NCBI GenBank assembly: GCA_023414875.1
Contig: JAEZMV010000006.1
Location: 124,001 to 188,000 of the forward strand
DNA length: 64,000 nt
Direction of reading: 5' to 3'
DNA from: Bacillota bacterium
GTDB lineage: Bacteria > Bacillota > Clostridia > Lachnospirales > Lachnospiraceae
In this document: one piece after another, positions 33,361 to 41,157 of the stretch
Numbering within the stretch: the first letter of the stretch is position 1
Layout: the number at the start of each line of letters is the position of its first letter
Position numbers and translations under genes: made by a program
The notes under the pieces: generated by a model
Database searches by the model: none
What the model saw: only the letters and a program-made list of their open reading frames with translations
What the model was told of the DNA's origin: nothing

Positions 33361-33458
33361 TTAAGGTGTCCGCTCATAGTTTCTAATTGGCGAGTTCCTA
33401 TCCGTACAGCAGGTGCTCGCTCTTAGGCTGTGGGGTGTCCGAGAACATATTGTTAGGC
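33357..33458 (-). repeat. attC-like site 8 (left end lost)
   Basis: The right end is GTTAGGC (33452, perfect GTTRRRY), with arm GGGGTGTCCGAGAAC and GCTCTTAGGCTGTGG as elsewhere. On the left, only CCTTAAGGTGTCCGCTCAT remains; the outer heptamer and GTTCCCGACACC arm are gone, replaced by the pseudogene frame. Confidence 0.7.
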
Positions 33459-33489
33459 GACTGTGCCGTAATCATAACTGATATACTTA

Positions 33490-33990
33490 TCAATCTTCAA
33501 TAAGATTCATTGTAGTTATATACTTAAGAATGATGCCTTCGTTTCTATATAAAACTAAAAATGACGAACTGTCTTTGCGCTTATAGAAATAAGGTGTAGA
33601 CCAACGACTCCAATAAATGCTATCCAGGTTCAATTCATCCCACCATCTTAATTTTACTGAATTTGTATCGGCTTCTATGTATCCTTCCAGCCAAAAATTG
33701 ATATCCTCTTCTCGAACCTTAACAGCTGCTTTAATATCCCAATCAGAAGGGCCTGGTAGAAACCCAGAATTATCTTGATATAAAATATGATATTCCGTAT
33801 CCAAGATGTCTGAATTCAGTATAAAATACTTTCTTAGGAACTCAATTTTTTCCTCTTTACTCGTAAATTGAGAGCTGAATGTATCTGTCGTTCGCTTTTT
33901 ATGATTTATATTAGGAATTATGGTTATAAGGATTACAAAGAAAAGTGCCATTCCTATTAACAGCACTATTAATTTGGCTTTCTTAAGCAA
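33490..33990 (-). CDS. Hypothetical membrane-anchored protein (cassette gene)
   Basis: 166 residues. An N-terminal helix (residues 5-27, AKLIVLLIGMALFFVILITI) and a basic/Thr-rich segment are followed by an extracytoplasmic domain with YHILYQDNSGFLPGPSDWDI, VKLRWWDELNLDSIYWSRW and YRNEGIILKYITTMN. No family recognised. The pattern is like small clostridial accessory proteins with a single anchor. Downstream end GTTAGGCG at site 8. Confidence 0.7.
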   Translation of the reverse strand: MLKKAKLIVLLIGMALFFVILITIIPNINHKKRTTDTFSSQFTSKEEKIEFLRKYFILNSDILDTEYHILYQDNSGFLPGPSDWDIKAAVKVREEDINFWLEGYIEADTNSVKLRWWDELNLDSIYWSRWSTPYFYKRKDSSSFLVLYRNEGIILKYITTMNLIED

Positions 33991-34086
33991 TTAATTCACC
34001 TCTTAACTTTTATCATATGTAAGTACCTTCTTCTTTTATAAAAAAATCTGAAAATATAAGTTCTAAGAGAGCTACTTCGGAGCCCA

Positions 34087-34109
34087 GTTCATATGATATG
34101 GCATATAAC
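34087..34109 (-). repeat. Possible degenerate cassette boundary
   Basis: GTTCATATG and CATATAAC face each other only 23 bp apart, with flanking partly repeated AGCTAC words (34070 and 34130). This could be the footprint of a deleted cassette between two sites, but the flanking arms are not recognisable. Confidence 0.25.
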
Positions 34110-34152
34110 GTACGTATCTCAGCTACCTCTGAGCTGGACCCTCAGAGCACTT

Positions 34153-35133
34153 CTACACTGTAATGTTTATTTGTTCACGTACATCGAACTCAACAATATA
34201 TGCATTTGGCACTTTATCGTTTACAATAGTATCATTAGTATAACGATTAAGTAACTTGTGTACTTTTTTTAATTCATCATACTTTCCGGATATTCCTGCA
34301 AAATAATCTAAGAAAACTATTGCTTGAGATGTAATTCTTGAGCCATTTGGTATAATTCGGTATGAAATCTGTTTTTTCTTAGCATACTCTGTTATTTCTT
34401 CCAATTTAGGCATACCACATTCCAGATGTTCTTTTGCCCATGTTGCTCCAGTTAATTCATAGACAAGTTTTTGCGCATCAATAGTCACATCATTATTTAT
34501 TGAATAGAATGGATTTAACATAATTACATACTTTTTTGCCACCTTGCAAAGTTGGTCTAAAAATGTTTGCCGTTGGTCTTTTGGTATATGCTCATATACG
34601 TGACAGGTTATAACAACATCAAACATTTTATCTGGAAACTTCAAATCTAATGCCGAAATTCCATTAATAAAAGGCTCCGCTAAAACATATTTTGAGTCAG
34701 GAAGGAACAACGATAAATAACCAACTCCACCACCTATATCTAAAATAGAAATCTCATTATTTCCAAATAGCTGATTAATGTGATTGGATAGAGACTTCAT
34801 TCTAAAATAAGTATTATGGTCAAGCTCATCATTAAAGTGCTCTGTTGTATTATTAATTTCCAGAAGAATATTTTTTGATGCAGGATTACTTTTATCTATC
34901 TCTAATATTTTTTCGCATATATCTTTTGCAAAGTCATTTCTTCCAATAGCTAAATATGATTTTGCTAACTTTGTATAAACTTCTATATTGGTGGAGCCAA
35001 TCGCAATAGCTGAGCGATATTGCGATATTGCTGCAATCCAATTGTGCTGTTCTGAATACCTATCGGCTAACTTAATATATGAGTCAATGTCTGTATTATC
35101 TTTTGAAATTGCATTTATCAATTCTTTCATCAT
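34153..35133 (-). CDS. TPR-repeat plus SAM-dependent methyltransferase fusion (cassette gene)
   Basis: 326 residues. The first about 100 residues form two to three tetratricopeptide repeats (NAISKDNTDIDSYIKLADRY, QYRSAIAIGSTNIEVYTKLA, AIGRNDFAKDICEKILEIDK). A class I methyltransferase follows: ISILDIGGGVGYLSL is motif I, then KMFDVVITCHVYEHIPKDQR (motif II region) and KKYVIMLNPF. The acceptor is unknown; TPR fusions usually recognise protein or glycan partners. It is the longest enzyme gene in the array after the lipoproteins. Boundaries at both sides are decayed. Confidence 0.82.
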   Translation of the reverse strand: MMKELINAISKDNTDIDSYIKLADRYSEQHNWIAAISQYRSAIAIGSTNIEVYTKLAKSYLAIGRNDFAKDICEKILEIDKSNPASKNILLEINNTTEHFNDELDHNTYFRMKSLSNHINQLFGNNEISILDIGGGVGYLSLFLPDSKYVLAEPFINGISALDLKFPDKMFDVVITCHVYEHIPKDQRQTFLDQLCKVAKKYVIMLNPFYSINNDVTIDAQKLVYELTGATWAKEHLECGMPKLEEITEYAKKKQISYRIIPNGSRITSQAIVFLDYFAGISGKYDELKKVHKLLNRYTNDTIVNDKVPNAYIVEFDVREQINITV

Positions 35134-35310
35134 TTTTACTCACTTTCAATATAATTTTATAAGTATATTAAATATCTGTCAGAAGTGAATGTCAATAGAT
35201 TCAAACTCAAGCCTTGCTTATGCAATTTAATAAAAGCCGGCTATTAAACGATTATTTTAGAAGATGTACCTATTATATCCTTGAACTTCTACCTCTGTTG
35301 CAGGTGTTTG

Positions 35311-35354
35311 TCCTGTCGTAAATGTGCGAAGCGAACGGGAGTATTTTGTTAGAC
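35311..35354 (-). repeat. attC-like site 9 (right end only recognisable)
   Basis: GTTAGAC (35348, perfect GTTRRRY) preceded by GCGAACGGGAGTATTTT. GTTAGACGAAATT is the exact complement of AATTTCGTCTAAC at the left of site 10, a 13-nt match that bounds the 155-aa gene. The rest of the site is of a type I cannot fold, so its left boundary is not defined. Confidence 0.55.
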
Positions 35355-35395
35355 GAAATTCTCCCTCTTAGATAAATATAAAATTAAAACAAAGT

Positions 35396-35863
35396 TTAAA
35401 TTCCATAATGCAATAAAAAATATTGCCCCTCTTGGGCTTTTTCTGAAAGTAATAGTAATTTTCGTAAGGAATCTATTACAAATTCCTTTCTATACTCCAC
35501 TAGCTCATCTTGCCAATATCCGCCGTCCTCTCCCTCTTCTACCCAAACAATTTCGCTTTTCAACTTAAATACTTCTGGTGAAACTGAAAATAAACTAATC
35601 CATCTTTGTACAATCTTTGACAGCATAACAGCACCTTGATCACTTATTATTGTTTCACCATAGTAATTTAATCCATGTATTGGACTTTTTGTTTCAGGAT
35701 TGTATGATGGTATCCACCCTAGTGTATCAGAAATGTAATTTATCAACGAATTATCAATGCCAGTTTTATTTCCCCAACTAAATCGATTTCTAGAATACCA
35801 CTCTGTCCAAGAGTCCATCTCAAATCCTCTTGGAATAAGAAAAAAATCATGTTCTAAGCTCAT
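35396..35863 (-). CDS. Hypothetical protein (cassette gene)
   Basis: 155 residues, soluble, acidic. Opening MSLEHDFFLIPRGFEMDSW, aromatic stretches (TEWYSRNRFSWGN, DTLGWIPSYN) and a helical C-terminus (SLRKLLLLSEKAQEGQYFLL). Similar small proteins appear among Firmicute immunity-like or SUKH-neighbouring families, but I cannot assign it. Both cassette ends match over 13 nt, the clearest example of R'/R'' pairing in the array. Confidence 0.7.
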   Translation of the reverse strand: MSLEHDFFLIPRGFEMDSWTEWYSRNRFSWGNKTGIDNSLINYISDTLGWIPSYNPETKSPIHGLNYYGETIISDQGAVMLSKIVQRWISLFSVSPEVFKLKSEIVWVEEGEDGGYWQDELVEYRKEFVIDSLRKLLLLSEKAQEGQYFLLHYGI

Positions 35864-35939
35864 CTAATCACCTTTAATAAAATTATTTTATAAATTAAGA
35901 TAGCAAAATAAGTCTACAGTAACAACGCTAACTAATTTC

Positions 35940-36072
35940 GTCTAACGTCTCGTGTTCCCGACACCCAAGAGTCTTAAGGTGTCCGCTGATATCTTATACT
36001 ATAAGGCTCTTGATCCCGGACACTGGGTGCTCGCACTTAGGCTGTGGGGCGTCTGGGAACATATTTTTATGT
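35940..36072 (-). repeat. attC-like site 10
   Basis: Ends GTCTAAC (35940, perfect RYYYAAC) and TTTATGT (36066; core G to T). Arms GTTCCCGACACCCA and GGGGCGTCTGGGAAC with one extra base; centre CACTGGGTGCTCGCACTTAGG. Confidence 0.82.
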
Positions 36073-36117
36073 GATGTTGTGAATGGAAGCCTCCATCAGA
36101 TAGGATTCCGTTATGCC

Positions 36118-36510
36118 TTAGGTTGGAATATATCGATTTGTATAGTTCATTCTAGCTTTTTTTGTATGTTCAAGTACAAAATAAGTTTTTTCTTTTGTAT
36201 AACCATCTCTATTGTTTTTATAGTTATGTAATAGCCCTACTTTTAATTCTCCATACTCTGCAGTTACGTCAGGATGATCAATTAAATAATCTCTAAAATA
36301 CAATTCACTCCAATCACCAAGATATCTAACATGTAAGTGATATACTTTTTCAGCAAATCCATTTGGTGTATATCCCTTGCAAAATGATATCTTTAAGTCG
36401 GGTTCATATTCAGTTGACATCAACCCCCAACCAGCTTTTTTTAAATTCAATATAATTTGATTGATATCGCAGAGTTCTTCCAATGTCATATTCGATAATT
36501 CCTTATTCAT
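36118..36510 (-). pseudogene. GrpB/UPF0157-family protein lacking its nucleotidyltransferase core
   Basis: 130 codons in an open frame. The C-terminal half is plainly GrpB (UPF0157): GYTPNGFAEKVYHLHVRYLG, ELYFRDYLIDHPDVTAEYGE, RDGYTKEKTYFV. The N-terminus MNKELSNMTLEELCDINQII also matches, but the about 40 residues between, which hold the HIGSTxV and PIIDI active-site motifs in the usual 170-residue family members, are missing. The result is an in-frame deletion that keeps the ends. It is probably a non-catalytic remnant. Cassette ends CACATAA agree on both sides. Confidence 0.72.
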
Positions 36511-36555
36511 ACTCTCTCCATTTAATATAAATTAATAAAACTAGTGAACAATATC

Positions 36556-36636
36556 ACATAACGTGCCGTGTTCCCGACACCCTACAGCCTTAAGGTGTCT
36601 GCTCATTACTGTTATAAAAAGCTCCTGATCCCGGAC
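36556..36636 (-). repeat. attC-like site 11 (right end deleted)
   Basis: The left end ACATAAC (36556) and arm GTTCCCGACACCC, then CCTTAAGGTGTCTGCTC and CTGATCCCGGA, stop abruptly at about 36636. The right arm and outer heptamer are absent before the methyltransferase stop at 36669. A deletion of about 50 bp is likely. Confidence 0.75.
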
Positions 36637-36668
36637 TGTAGCAATAAAATAATTGTTTATTAATCATT

Positions 36669-37289
36669 CTATATCTTCATGAAATCCACTTGAACAAATT
36701 TCTTACCATTTGGTAGTGGAATATCTTCTCTATATATCTTCGAGTAATTAATCCCCATAAGTACATCAGTTAAATCATTTTCCTCTATCTGATGATGCAC
36801 CTCGGATACTCTATCAAATTCATGAACATAAGGCGATTCCGATACAAATCCATTCTGCTCGTTAATTTGAATAATGACGGAAATATATTCAGGGGACATA
36901 ACTCTCATATGATGTGCAAAAGCGTCATAGCCAATATACTCAATAAGTAAATTCGCTATAACCAGTTTTGCTTTCGGAATCTCAACTTCCTTATTAGTTA
37001 AATCAACACAAACAGTCTCAAAACGACCATTTAATAACGAATATCTTTGTCTGCAGGCCTCTAAATATTTTTCATTAATATCAACACCATATACAATATC
37101 TATTTTATGTGTTTCTATGTGTTCCAAACCATTTCCACCTGCAATACCAAGAATCATAACACTATTAACCTCATATCTACACAGTTGCTTTTTCATTTTT
37201 TTATTTAATATTTGCAACTGCTGAACAGTATCTAAACTCATATGTCTTTCATATATATCCAAAGGTATATCTAAAAACGGATTCCCCAT
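36669..37289 (-). CDS. SAM-dependent methyltransferase (cassette gene)
   Basis: 206 residues. Motif I VMILGIAGGNGLEHIETHKI, an acidic VYGVDINEKYLEACRQRYSL (SAM ribose-binding region) and VCVDLTNKEVEIPKAKLVIA form a class I methyltransferase fold. The substrate is unknown; the C-terminal segment ENDLTDVLMGINYSKIYRED is like clostridial small-molecule methyltransferases. The ATG has a GGAGGAAAAG-type RBS 6 bases upstream. Its downstream attC is the truncated site 11. Confidence 0.83.
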   Translation of the reverse strand: MGNPFLDIPLDIYERHMSLDTVQQLQILNKKMKKQLCRYEVNSVMILGIAGGNGLEHIETHKIDIVYGVDINEKYLEACRQRYSLLNGRFETVCVDLTNKEVEIPKAKLVIANLLIEYIGYDAFAHHMRVMSPEYISVIIQINEQNGFVSESPYVHEFDRVSEVHHQIEENDLTDVLMGINYSKIYREDIPLPNGKKFVQVDFMKI

Positions 37290-37378
37290 TTCTTTTCCTC
37301 CTAAGTTTTTTACTTTATATTAATGTTAATGTGTTAAAAATAATGTAGCTACTTTAATCAACCCTAATATTGCTATGG

Positions 37379-37531
37379 CACTAACGTCTCGTGTTCCCGG
37401 CACACCAGAGCCTTAAGGTATCCGATCTATAACTAGCAGCTCCGAGACTTCTAGCCCGGACACCGGGTGCAAGCCTTAACTTGTTAAAGCTGCACTTAGG
37501 CTGTGGGGTGTCTAGGAATATATTGTTATAT
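37379..37531 (-). repeat. attC-like site 12
   Basis: Ends CACTAAC (37379) and GTTATAT (37525). Arms GTTCCCGGCACACC and GGGGTGTCTAGGAAT; centre with CACCGGGTGCAAGCCTTAAC. The word TATGAAGTCGAG after the right end is nearly the same as after site 6, so these two cassettes may share a recent common end. Confidence 0.85.
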
Positions 37532-37678
37532 GAAGTCGAGTCTAATTACTAAATATGTATTCTACAATATTCACTCGAGCAACTGTTATTTGAAAAGGAA
37601 TTGTGCATCAATGAAAACATAATGCCTACTATGGCTATTGATCTCTGCTTATTCGAGAAAAAGCCATAATAATATATC

Positions 37679-38860
37679 TTAATTTTCAGTTTCCTCTGCT
37701 TCCCAAATTGTATATAGCCTTTCCTTCGAATCAACTACCGAAAATTTCTCAATTACATCTCCCATAAAATGACAATCAACATAACGATTTTCTGATATTT
37801 TATAGTAGCAATCCCACCCCATATCTGGGTCAATATTTGGTAATCCTATTTCATCTTTCAACTGTTCAAGACTGTTACTACGTAATGCAAATGAAGTGAA
37901 AAATTCCTCTGATAGCTCTCTATTAACAGGAAGAAATGAATAATAATCTCCTTCAACTTGAACAATGTCATCGGCCATCCAAACGGTTTCAATATTATCT
38001 TCAATGTCAGCAATATATATAGCGACAATAGCATCCGGATCAGTAACACGTCCATTTACCCTTGGTCTAATCGTTTGTATATCTTCAACTTTACATACCG
38101 CGAATAAATTATTTTCTATTTCATAATAGTAATAGTCGTAAGTTTCCCAAGAACAATTTGGTTCACCTAATACCGATATCAAGTTGTTATAATCATCATT
38201 TATTTCGACAACAGCTATTAAATCCTCCACTGACAGATCTCTATCATAATTGGTATAACGCCAAGGCATTCCTTCAATCCATCTAATATCATCCCGCATT
38301 TCTGTAGAATCCTGATAATAAAATCCAGGTTTGTCTCCACCTCTATCTTCATTGCTATAATAGTTCACAAAATATTTACTTTCATGAGCCTCTTCTGTAG
38401 AAATATTGAGTGTCTGGATACCTTCATTGTCAGGATCAAAATCATCTCTTGAAACCAACTCTACATCAATGTAATATCTAATTTCTCCAGATTTGATTAT
38501 TATATCGTAAGAATTGTACAATTCAGTACGTCGATTTCCATGATCAATATGTTCACCACCAGATGTCGAGTAACTTATCTCTTCAATCACTGTCGGACTC
38601 TTATATTCTTCGAAAAAAGACGTGATTTGCTCATCCAAATCAGGATTATCATTTCGTACATTGGGAGAGAAAAGGTCCTTTAATCCCTCTTTATCAGCCG
38701 TATCAAACGACTCAAAAACCTGGTCCATTATTACATGAAAATATTTTGTGTCTCGACTTTCCATAGAATTCAACAATTCTACCCTTGAACACCCTGTTAA
38801 GTTACTTAATATTAAAAAAACAATTAAAACTTTCCACAGATGTGTTATATAACTACTCAT
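37679..38860 (-). CDS. Hypothetical lipoprotein, possibly DUF5104 (cassette gene)
   Basis: About 393 residues from ATG 38860; a TTG nine bases earlier is an alternative start. Lipobox LTGC (Cys about residue 24) after a hydrophobic signal. The opening mature segment (KYFHVIMDQVFESFDTADKE then GLKDLFSPNVRND) has the layout of DUF5104 lipoproteins, which pair a helix with a cystatin-like sheet, followed by a second long beta-rich region. The gene is an unusually large cassette. A 61-codon open frame overlapping its end on the same strand is ignored as a shadow. Confidence 0.7.
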   Translation of the reverse strand: MSSYITHLWKVLIVFLILSNLTGCSRVELLNSMESRDTKYFHVIMDQVFESFDTADKEGLKDLFSPNVRNDNPDLDEQITSFFEEYKSPTVIEEISYSTSGGEHIDHGNRRTELYNSYDIIIKSGEIRYYIDVELVSRDDFDPDNEGIQTLNISTEEAHESKYFVNYYSNEDRGGDKPGFYYQDSTEMRDDIRWIEGMPWRYTNYDRDLSVEDLIAVVEINDDYNNLISVLGEPNCSWETYDYYYYEIENNLFAVCKVEDIQTIRPRVNGRVTDPDAIVAIYIADIEDNIETVWMADDIVQVEGDYYSFLPVNRELSEEFFTSFALRSNSLEQLKDEIGLPNIDPDMGWDCYYKISENRYVDCHFMGDVIEKFSVVDSKERLYTIWEAEETEN

Positions 38861-38954
38861 AGATATCAATACCCTTTCCTCATAACATCTCACTTAAGTT
38901 TACAAAAAGCTTTTATATTATTAATCAGTGATGTCAAAATCTAGTTAATCTTTC

Positions 38955-39107
38955 GTATAACGTCTCGTGTTCCCGACACCCCAGAGTCTTATGGTGTCCG
39001 TACATAATTGTAGCTCCTAAACTTCTAGACCCGGATACCGGTGTGCAAACCTTAACTAGTTAAGGCTACACTTAGGCTGTGGGGTGATCGGGAACATATT
39101 CTTATGC
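38955..39107 (-). repeat. attC-like site 13
   Basis: Ends GTATAAC (38955) and CTTATGC (39101; core G to C). Arms GTTCCCGACACCCC and GGGGTGATCGGGAAC; the centre holds the AACCTTAACTAGTTAAGGCT palindrome. Confidence 0.85.
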
Positions 39108-39171
39108 GCACTATCGCATAGATCTAGAAATGTATAGTGCATTCCAAAACATAATTCATGTACTTCTTTAA

Positions 39172-39507
39172 TTATTCTTCCCAATTCATCTGATTGTCTG
39201 GAATCCCCATTTTTCTGCATTCATCACAAACCCATGACTTTTCTTCTATATTTCCAATTTCATATTTTAAAATTTTGTCTTTAAAAACTATTATCTTTGT
39301 TGTATCAACCTTCATATCTACAAACCAATTACCAGTAAGCACTTTTGATAATTGTTCAGGAAAATTCTTTACTTTTGAAATAAAGTAAACAGCTGTCCAA
39401 TATTTCGGGGAATAATTCGTTTTCCACAGCTCTGTTTTTTCTGCTTCTACTAAATCCAATATTAGCTCATCAGATAAACTTTCCTTTATTATTACTCCAT
39501 TGTACAT
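39172..39507 (-). CDS. Hypothetical protein (cassette gene)
   Basis: 111 residues, no signal peptide. MYNGVIIKESLSDELILDLV, a Trp-rich TNYSPKYWTAVYFISKVKNF and an Asp/Cys-ended C-terminus SWVCDECRKMGIPDNQMNW with a CxxC pair, which hints at a metal-binding end. Family unknown. Its ends, GTGCATAAC upstream (site 14) and the mutated CTTATGCGC downstream (site 13), match. Confidence 0.7.
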   Translation of the reverse strand: MYNGVIIKESLSDELILDLVEAEKTELWKTNYSPKYWTAVYFISKVKNFPEQLSKVLTGNWFVDMKVDTTKIIVFKDKILKYEIGNIEEKSWVCDECRKMGIPDNQMNWEE

Positions 39508-39594
39508 GAATAACCCTCCGTAATTTGTTATACCTATGTAAAATAAATATCAGATCTTAATTGAGCCACAGAGCCCAGCCCTAATATATATTGT

Positions 39595-39745
39595 GCATAA
39601 CGTCTCGTATTCCCGACACCACAGTCCTTAAGGTGTCCGCTCAATGCTACCAGTCAGGAACAACTAAACCCGGATACCGGGTACAAGCCTTAACTAGTTA
39701 AGGCAACACTTAGGTTATGGTGTGTCTGAAAACATATTGTTAGGT
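39595..39745 (-). repeat. attC-like site 14
   Basis: Ends GCATAAC (39595) and GTTAGGT (39739, perfect GTTRRRY). Arms ATTCCCGACACCAC and GTGTGTCTGAAAAC, more mismatched than others. Centre holds the AAGCCTTAACTAGTTAAGGC palindrome. Confidence 0.82.
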
Positions 39746-39827
39746 TTTGTATCATATAAAATACATAAGTCACCCTAATTCCCAGTTCTAAAGAATACGA
39801 ATTATTGACTATGCTCATTTTGCGGGG

Positions 39828-40331
39828 CTAAGCATTAGAATAATGTATTAAATCAATTTCAAAATTGTTTCGCTTAAATCCATTTTCTTCAATATGTGTT
39901 TGTTTTAATCCCATTTTCATCAATACAGCAGCACTTGCTGGATTTTCAGATACTGCTTCTGCTTTAATAATGGCATTTGAGTATTCATCCAAGACATAAT
40001 GCATTATTGCACTTGCTGCTTCGCTTGCATAACCACACCCCCAGTGAACTCGAGACATTTGATAATAAAGCCCATAGACAAAATTTTCTTTATCCATACA
40101 AATGCAACCAACCATACCAATAGCTTTATTATTTAGTAGAATAACAAAGCGGTCTATGAAGTCTTTGTCTGTCCGATTTATCTGATGTTCAATTAAGTCA
40201 ATACATTCATCTTTGGTGGTCAATAAAGGTGTAAATGTATATTTTATAACTTCAAAATCGCTCCATAATTCAAAGAGATCGTTTGCATATTTAACATCAA
40301 ACCCAACCAATTCAAGCCGTTTTGTTTTCAG
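39828..40331 (-). CDS. GNAT acetyltransferase, probably starting at CTG (cassette gene)
   Basis: 167 residues if translation starts at CTG 40331, 9 bases after GGAGG; then the protein opens with KTKRLELVGFDVKYANDLFE, the normal RimJ-like N-terminus. The nearest in-frame ATG/TTG/GTG candidates lie inside that conserved block without an RBS. The acetyl-CoA loop is YYQMSRVHWGCGYASEAASA and the C-terminal AEAVSENPASAAVLMKMGLK is intact. The rest of the gene looks functional, so either CTG is used or an ATG was lost by one substitution. Confidence 0.8.
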   Translation of the reverse strand: MKTKRLELVGFDVKYANDLFELWSDFEVIKYTFTPLLTTKDECIDLIEHQINRTDKDFIDRFVILLNNKAIGMVGCICMDKENFVYGLYYQMSRVHWGCGYASEAASAIMHYVLDEYSNAIIKAEAVSENPASAAVLMKMGLKQTHIEENGFKRNNFEIDLIHYSNA

Positions 40332-40372
40332 TATACTACACCTCCAAATATATATAATTTTTACTTCGCAAT

Positions 40373-40427
40373 AGCTAACAGCAGTGAAAAAAAATACAAT
40401 TATAAAGCCCTGCTCATATTGTTATGT
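40373..40427 (-). repeat. attC-like site 15 (short, 55 bp)
   Basis: Ends AGCTAAC (40373) and GTTATGT (40421). Inner arms are only AGCAG and CTGCT, around an A/T-rich centre. At 55 bp it is like the shortest classical attC sites, against 130-215 bp for its neighbours, but it is correctly placed between two intact cassettes. Confidence 0.65.
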
Positions 40428-40451
40428 GTCGTAATCACACCAAAAATTGAT

Positions 40452-40970
40452 CTACTCAAAATCTCTATATAATAAACTAGGTTGAATACCATTATTATTC
40501 TGATACTTTCCACTTGAATACTGATCATATTCTCCTTTGATTGAATGATAATAAATCTGACATAATTCAACATTAGGATATATTCTTATTGGCTGTATAC
40601 AGAATATCTCTAAAGTCCAATATCCACTAAATCCTACATCGCCGAATCCTGCTGTCACATGAATAAATAATCCGAGCCTTCCAATTGAGGAACGGCCTTC
40701 TAGCATTGGTACGTAATTATTAGTTTTTGTATACTCAACAGTTCTTCCTAAATATAATTTATTGGGTTCTAACACTAAACCTTCTTCTGGGATTATTATT
40801 CTAGTTGTAGGATTGGCTTTTTTCATGTCCAGTATAGACGAATCATAAATCAATAATTCATTATGCAATCTTAAATTATAACTATTCGGATTTAACTGTT
40901 TATCAGAGTATGGTTCAATAATAATTTCATCCCCTAATTTTTTCTTTATTTCTTTTCCCGATAAAATCAT
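40452..40970 (-). CDS. dcd: dCTP deaminase (cassette gene)
   Basis: 172 residues. It deaminates dCTP to dUTP for thymidylate synthesis. NPNSYNLRL, the catalytic EGRSSIGRLGLFIHVTAGFG and GYWTLEIF blocks and the C-terminal KYQNNNGIQPSLLYRDF are the conserved Dcd blocks. Length is close to the trimeric Dcd (about 170-190). A housekeeping-type nucleotide enzyme is unusual as a cassette; it may also serve to alter nucleotide pools in phage defence. Cassette ends match over 15 of 16 nt (GATTA.GACACATAAC). Confidence 0.92.
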   Translation of the reverse strand: MILSGKEIKKKLGDEIIIEPYSDKQLNPNSYNLRLHNELLIYDSSILDMKKANPTTRIIIPEEGLVLEPNKLYLGRTVEYTKTNNYVPMLEGRSSIGRLGLFIHVTAGFGDVGFSGYWTLEIFCIQPIRIYPNVELCQIYYHSIKGEYDQYSSGKYQNNNGIQPSLLYRDFE

Positions 40971-41020
40971 TATAATGTTCTCCTTAGTTTATTATGATAA
41001 CATGAAGATATGATTATGAC

Positions 41021-41145
41021 ACATAACGTGGCGCGGGTTTACGAAGCCCTTGAGTCTAGTGCTTACACTTGGCGAAAGGGTTTATAAACCTGCTGATCGG
41101 CGATTTCGCGAGCGTTTCAAGCGCGAGCCAGCCTATCAGTTGCAT
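41021..41145 (-). repeat. attC-like site 16 (second arm type)
   Basis: Ends ACATAAC (41021) and, most likely, GTTGCAT (41139). Arms are GGGTTTACGAAGCCC and GGGTTTATAAACC, unlike the GTTCCCGACACC type. A second set of GC-rich hairpins (TTCGCGAGCG / GCGCGAGCC) lies between the arms and the right end. Confidence 0.65.
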
Positions 41146-41157
41146 CTGTATATAATA

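Noticed and set aside
37549..37734. Minus-strand open frame of 61 codons at the end of the DUF5104-like gene
   Set aside because: It overlaps the reading frame of the lipoprotein out of phase, lacks an RBS and has no family features.
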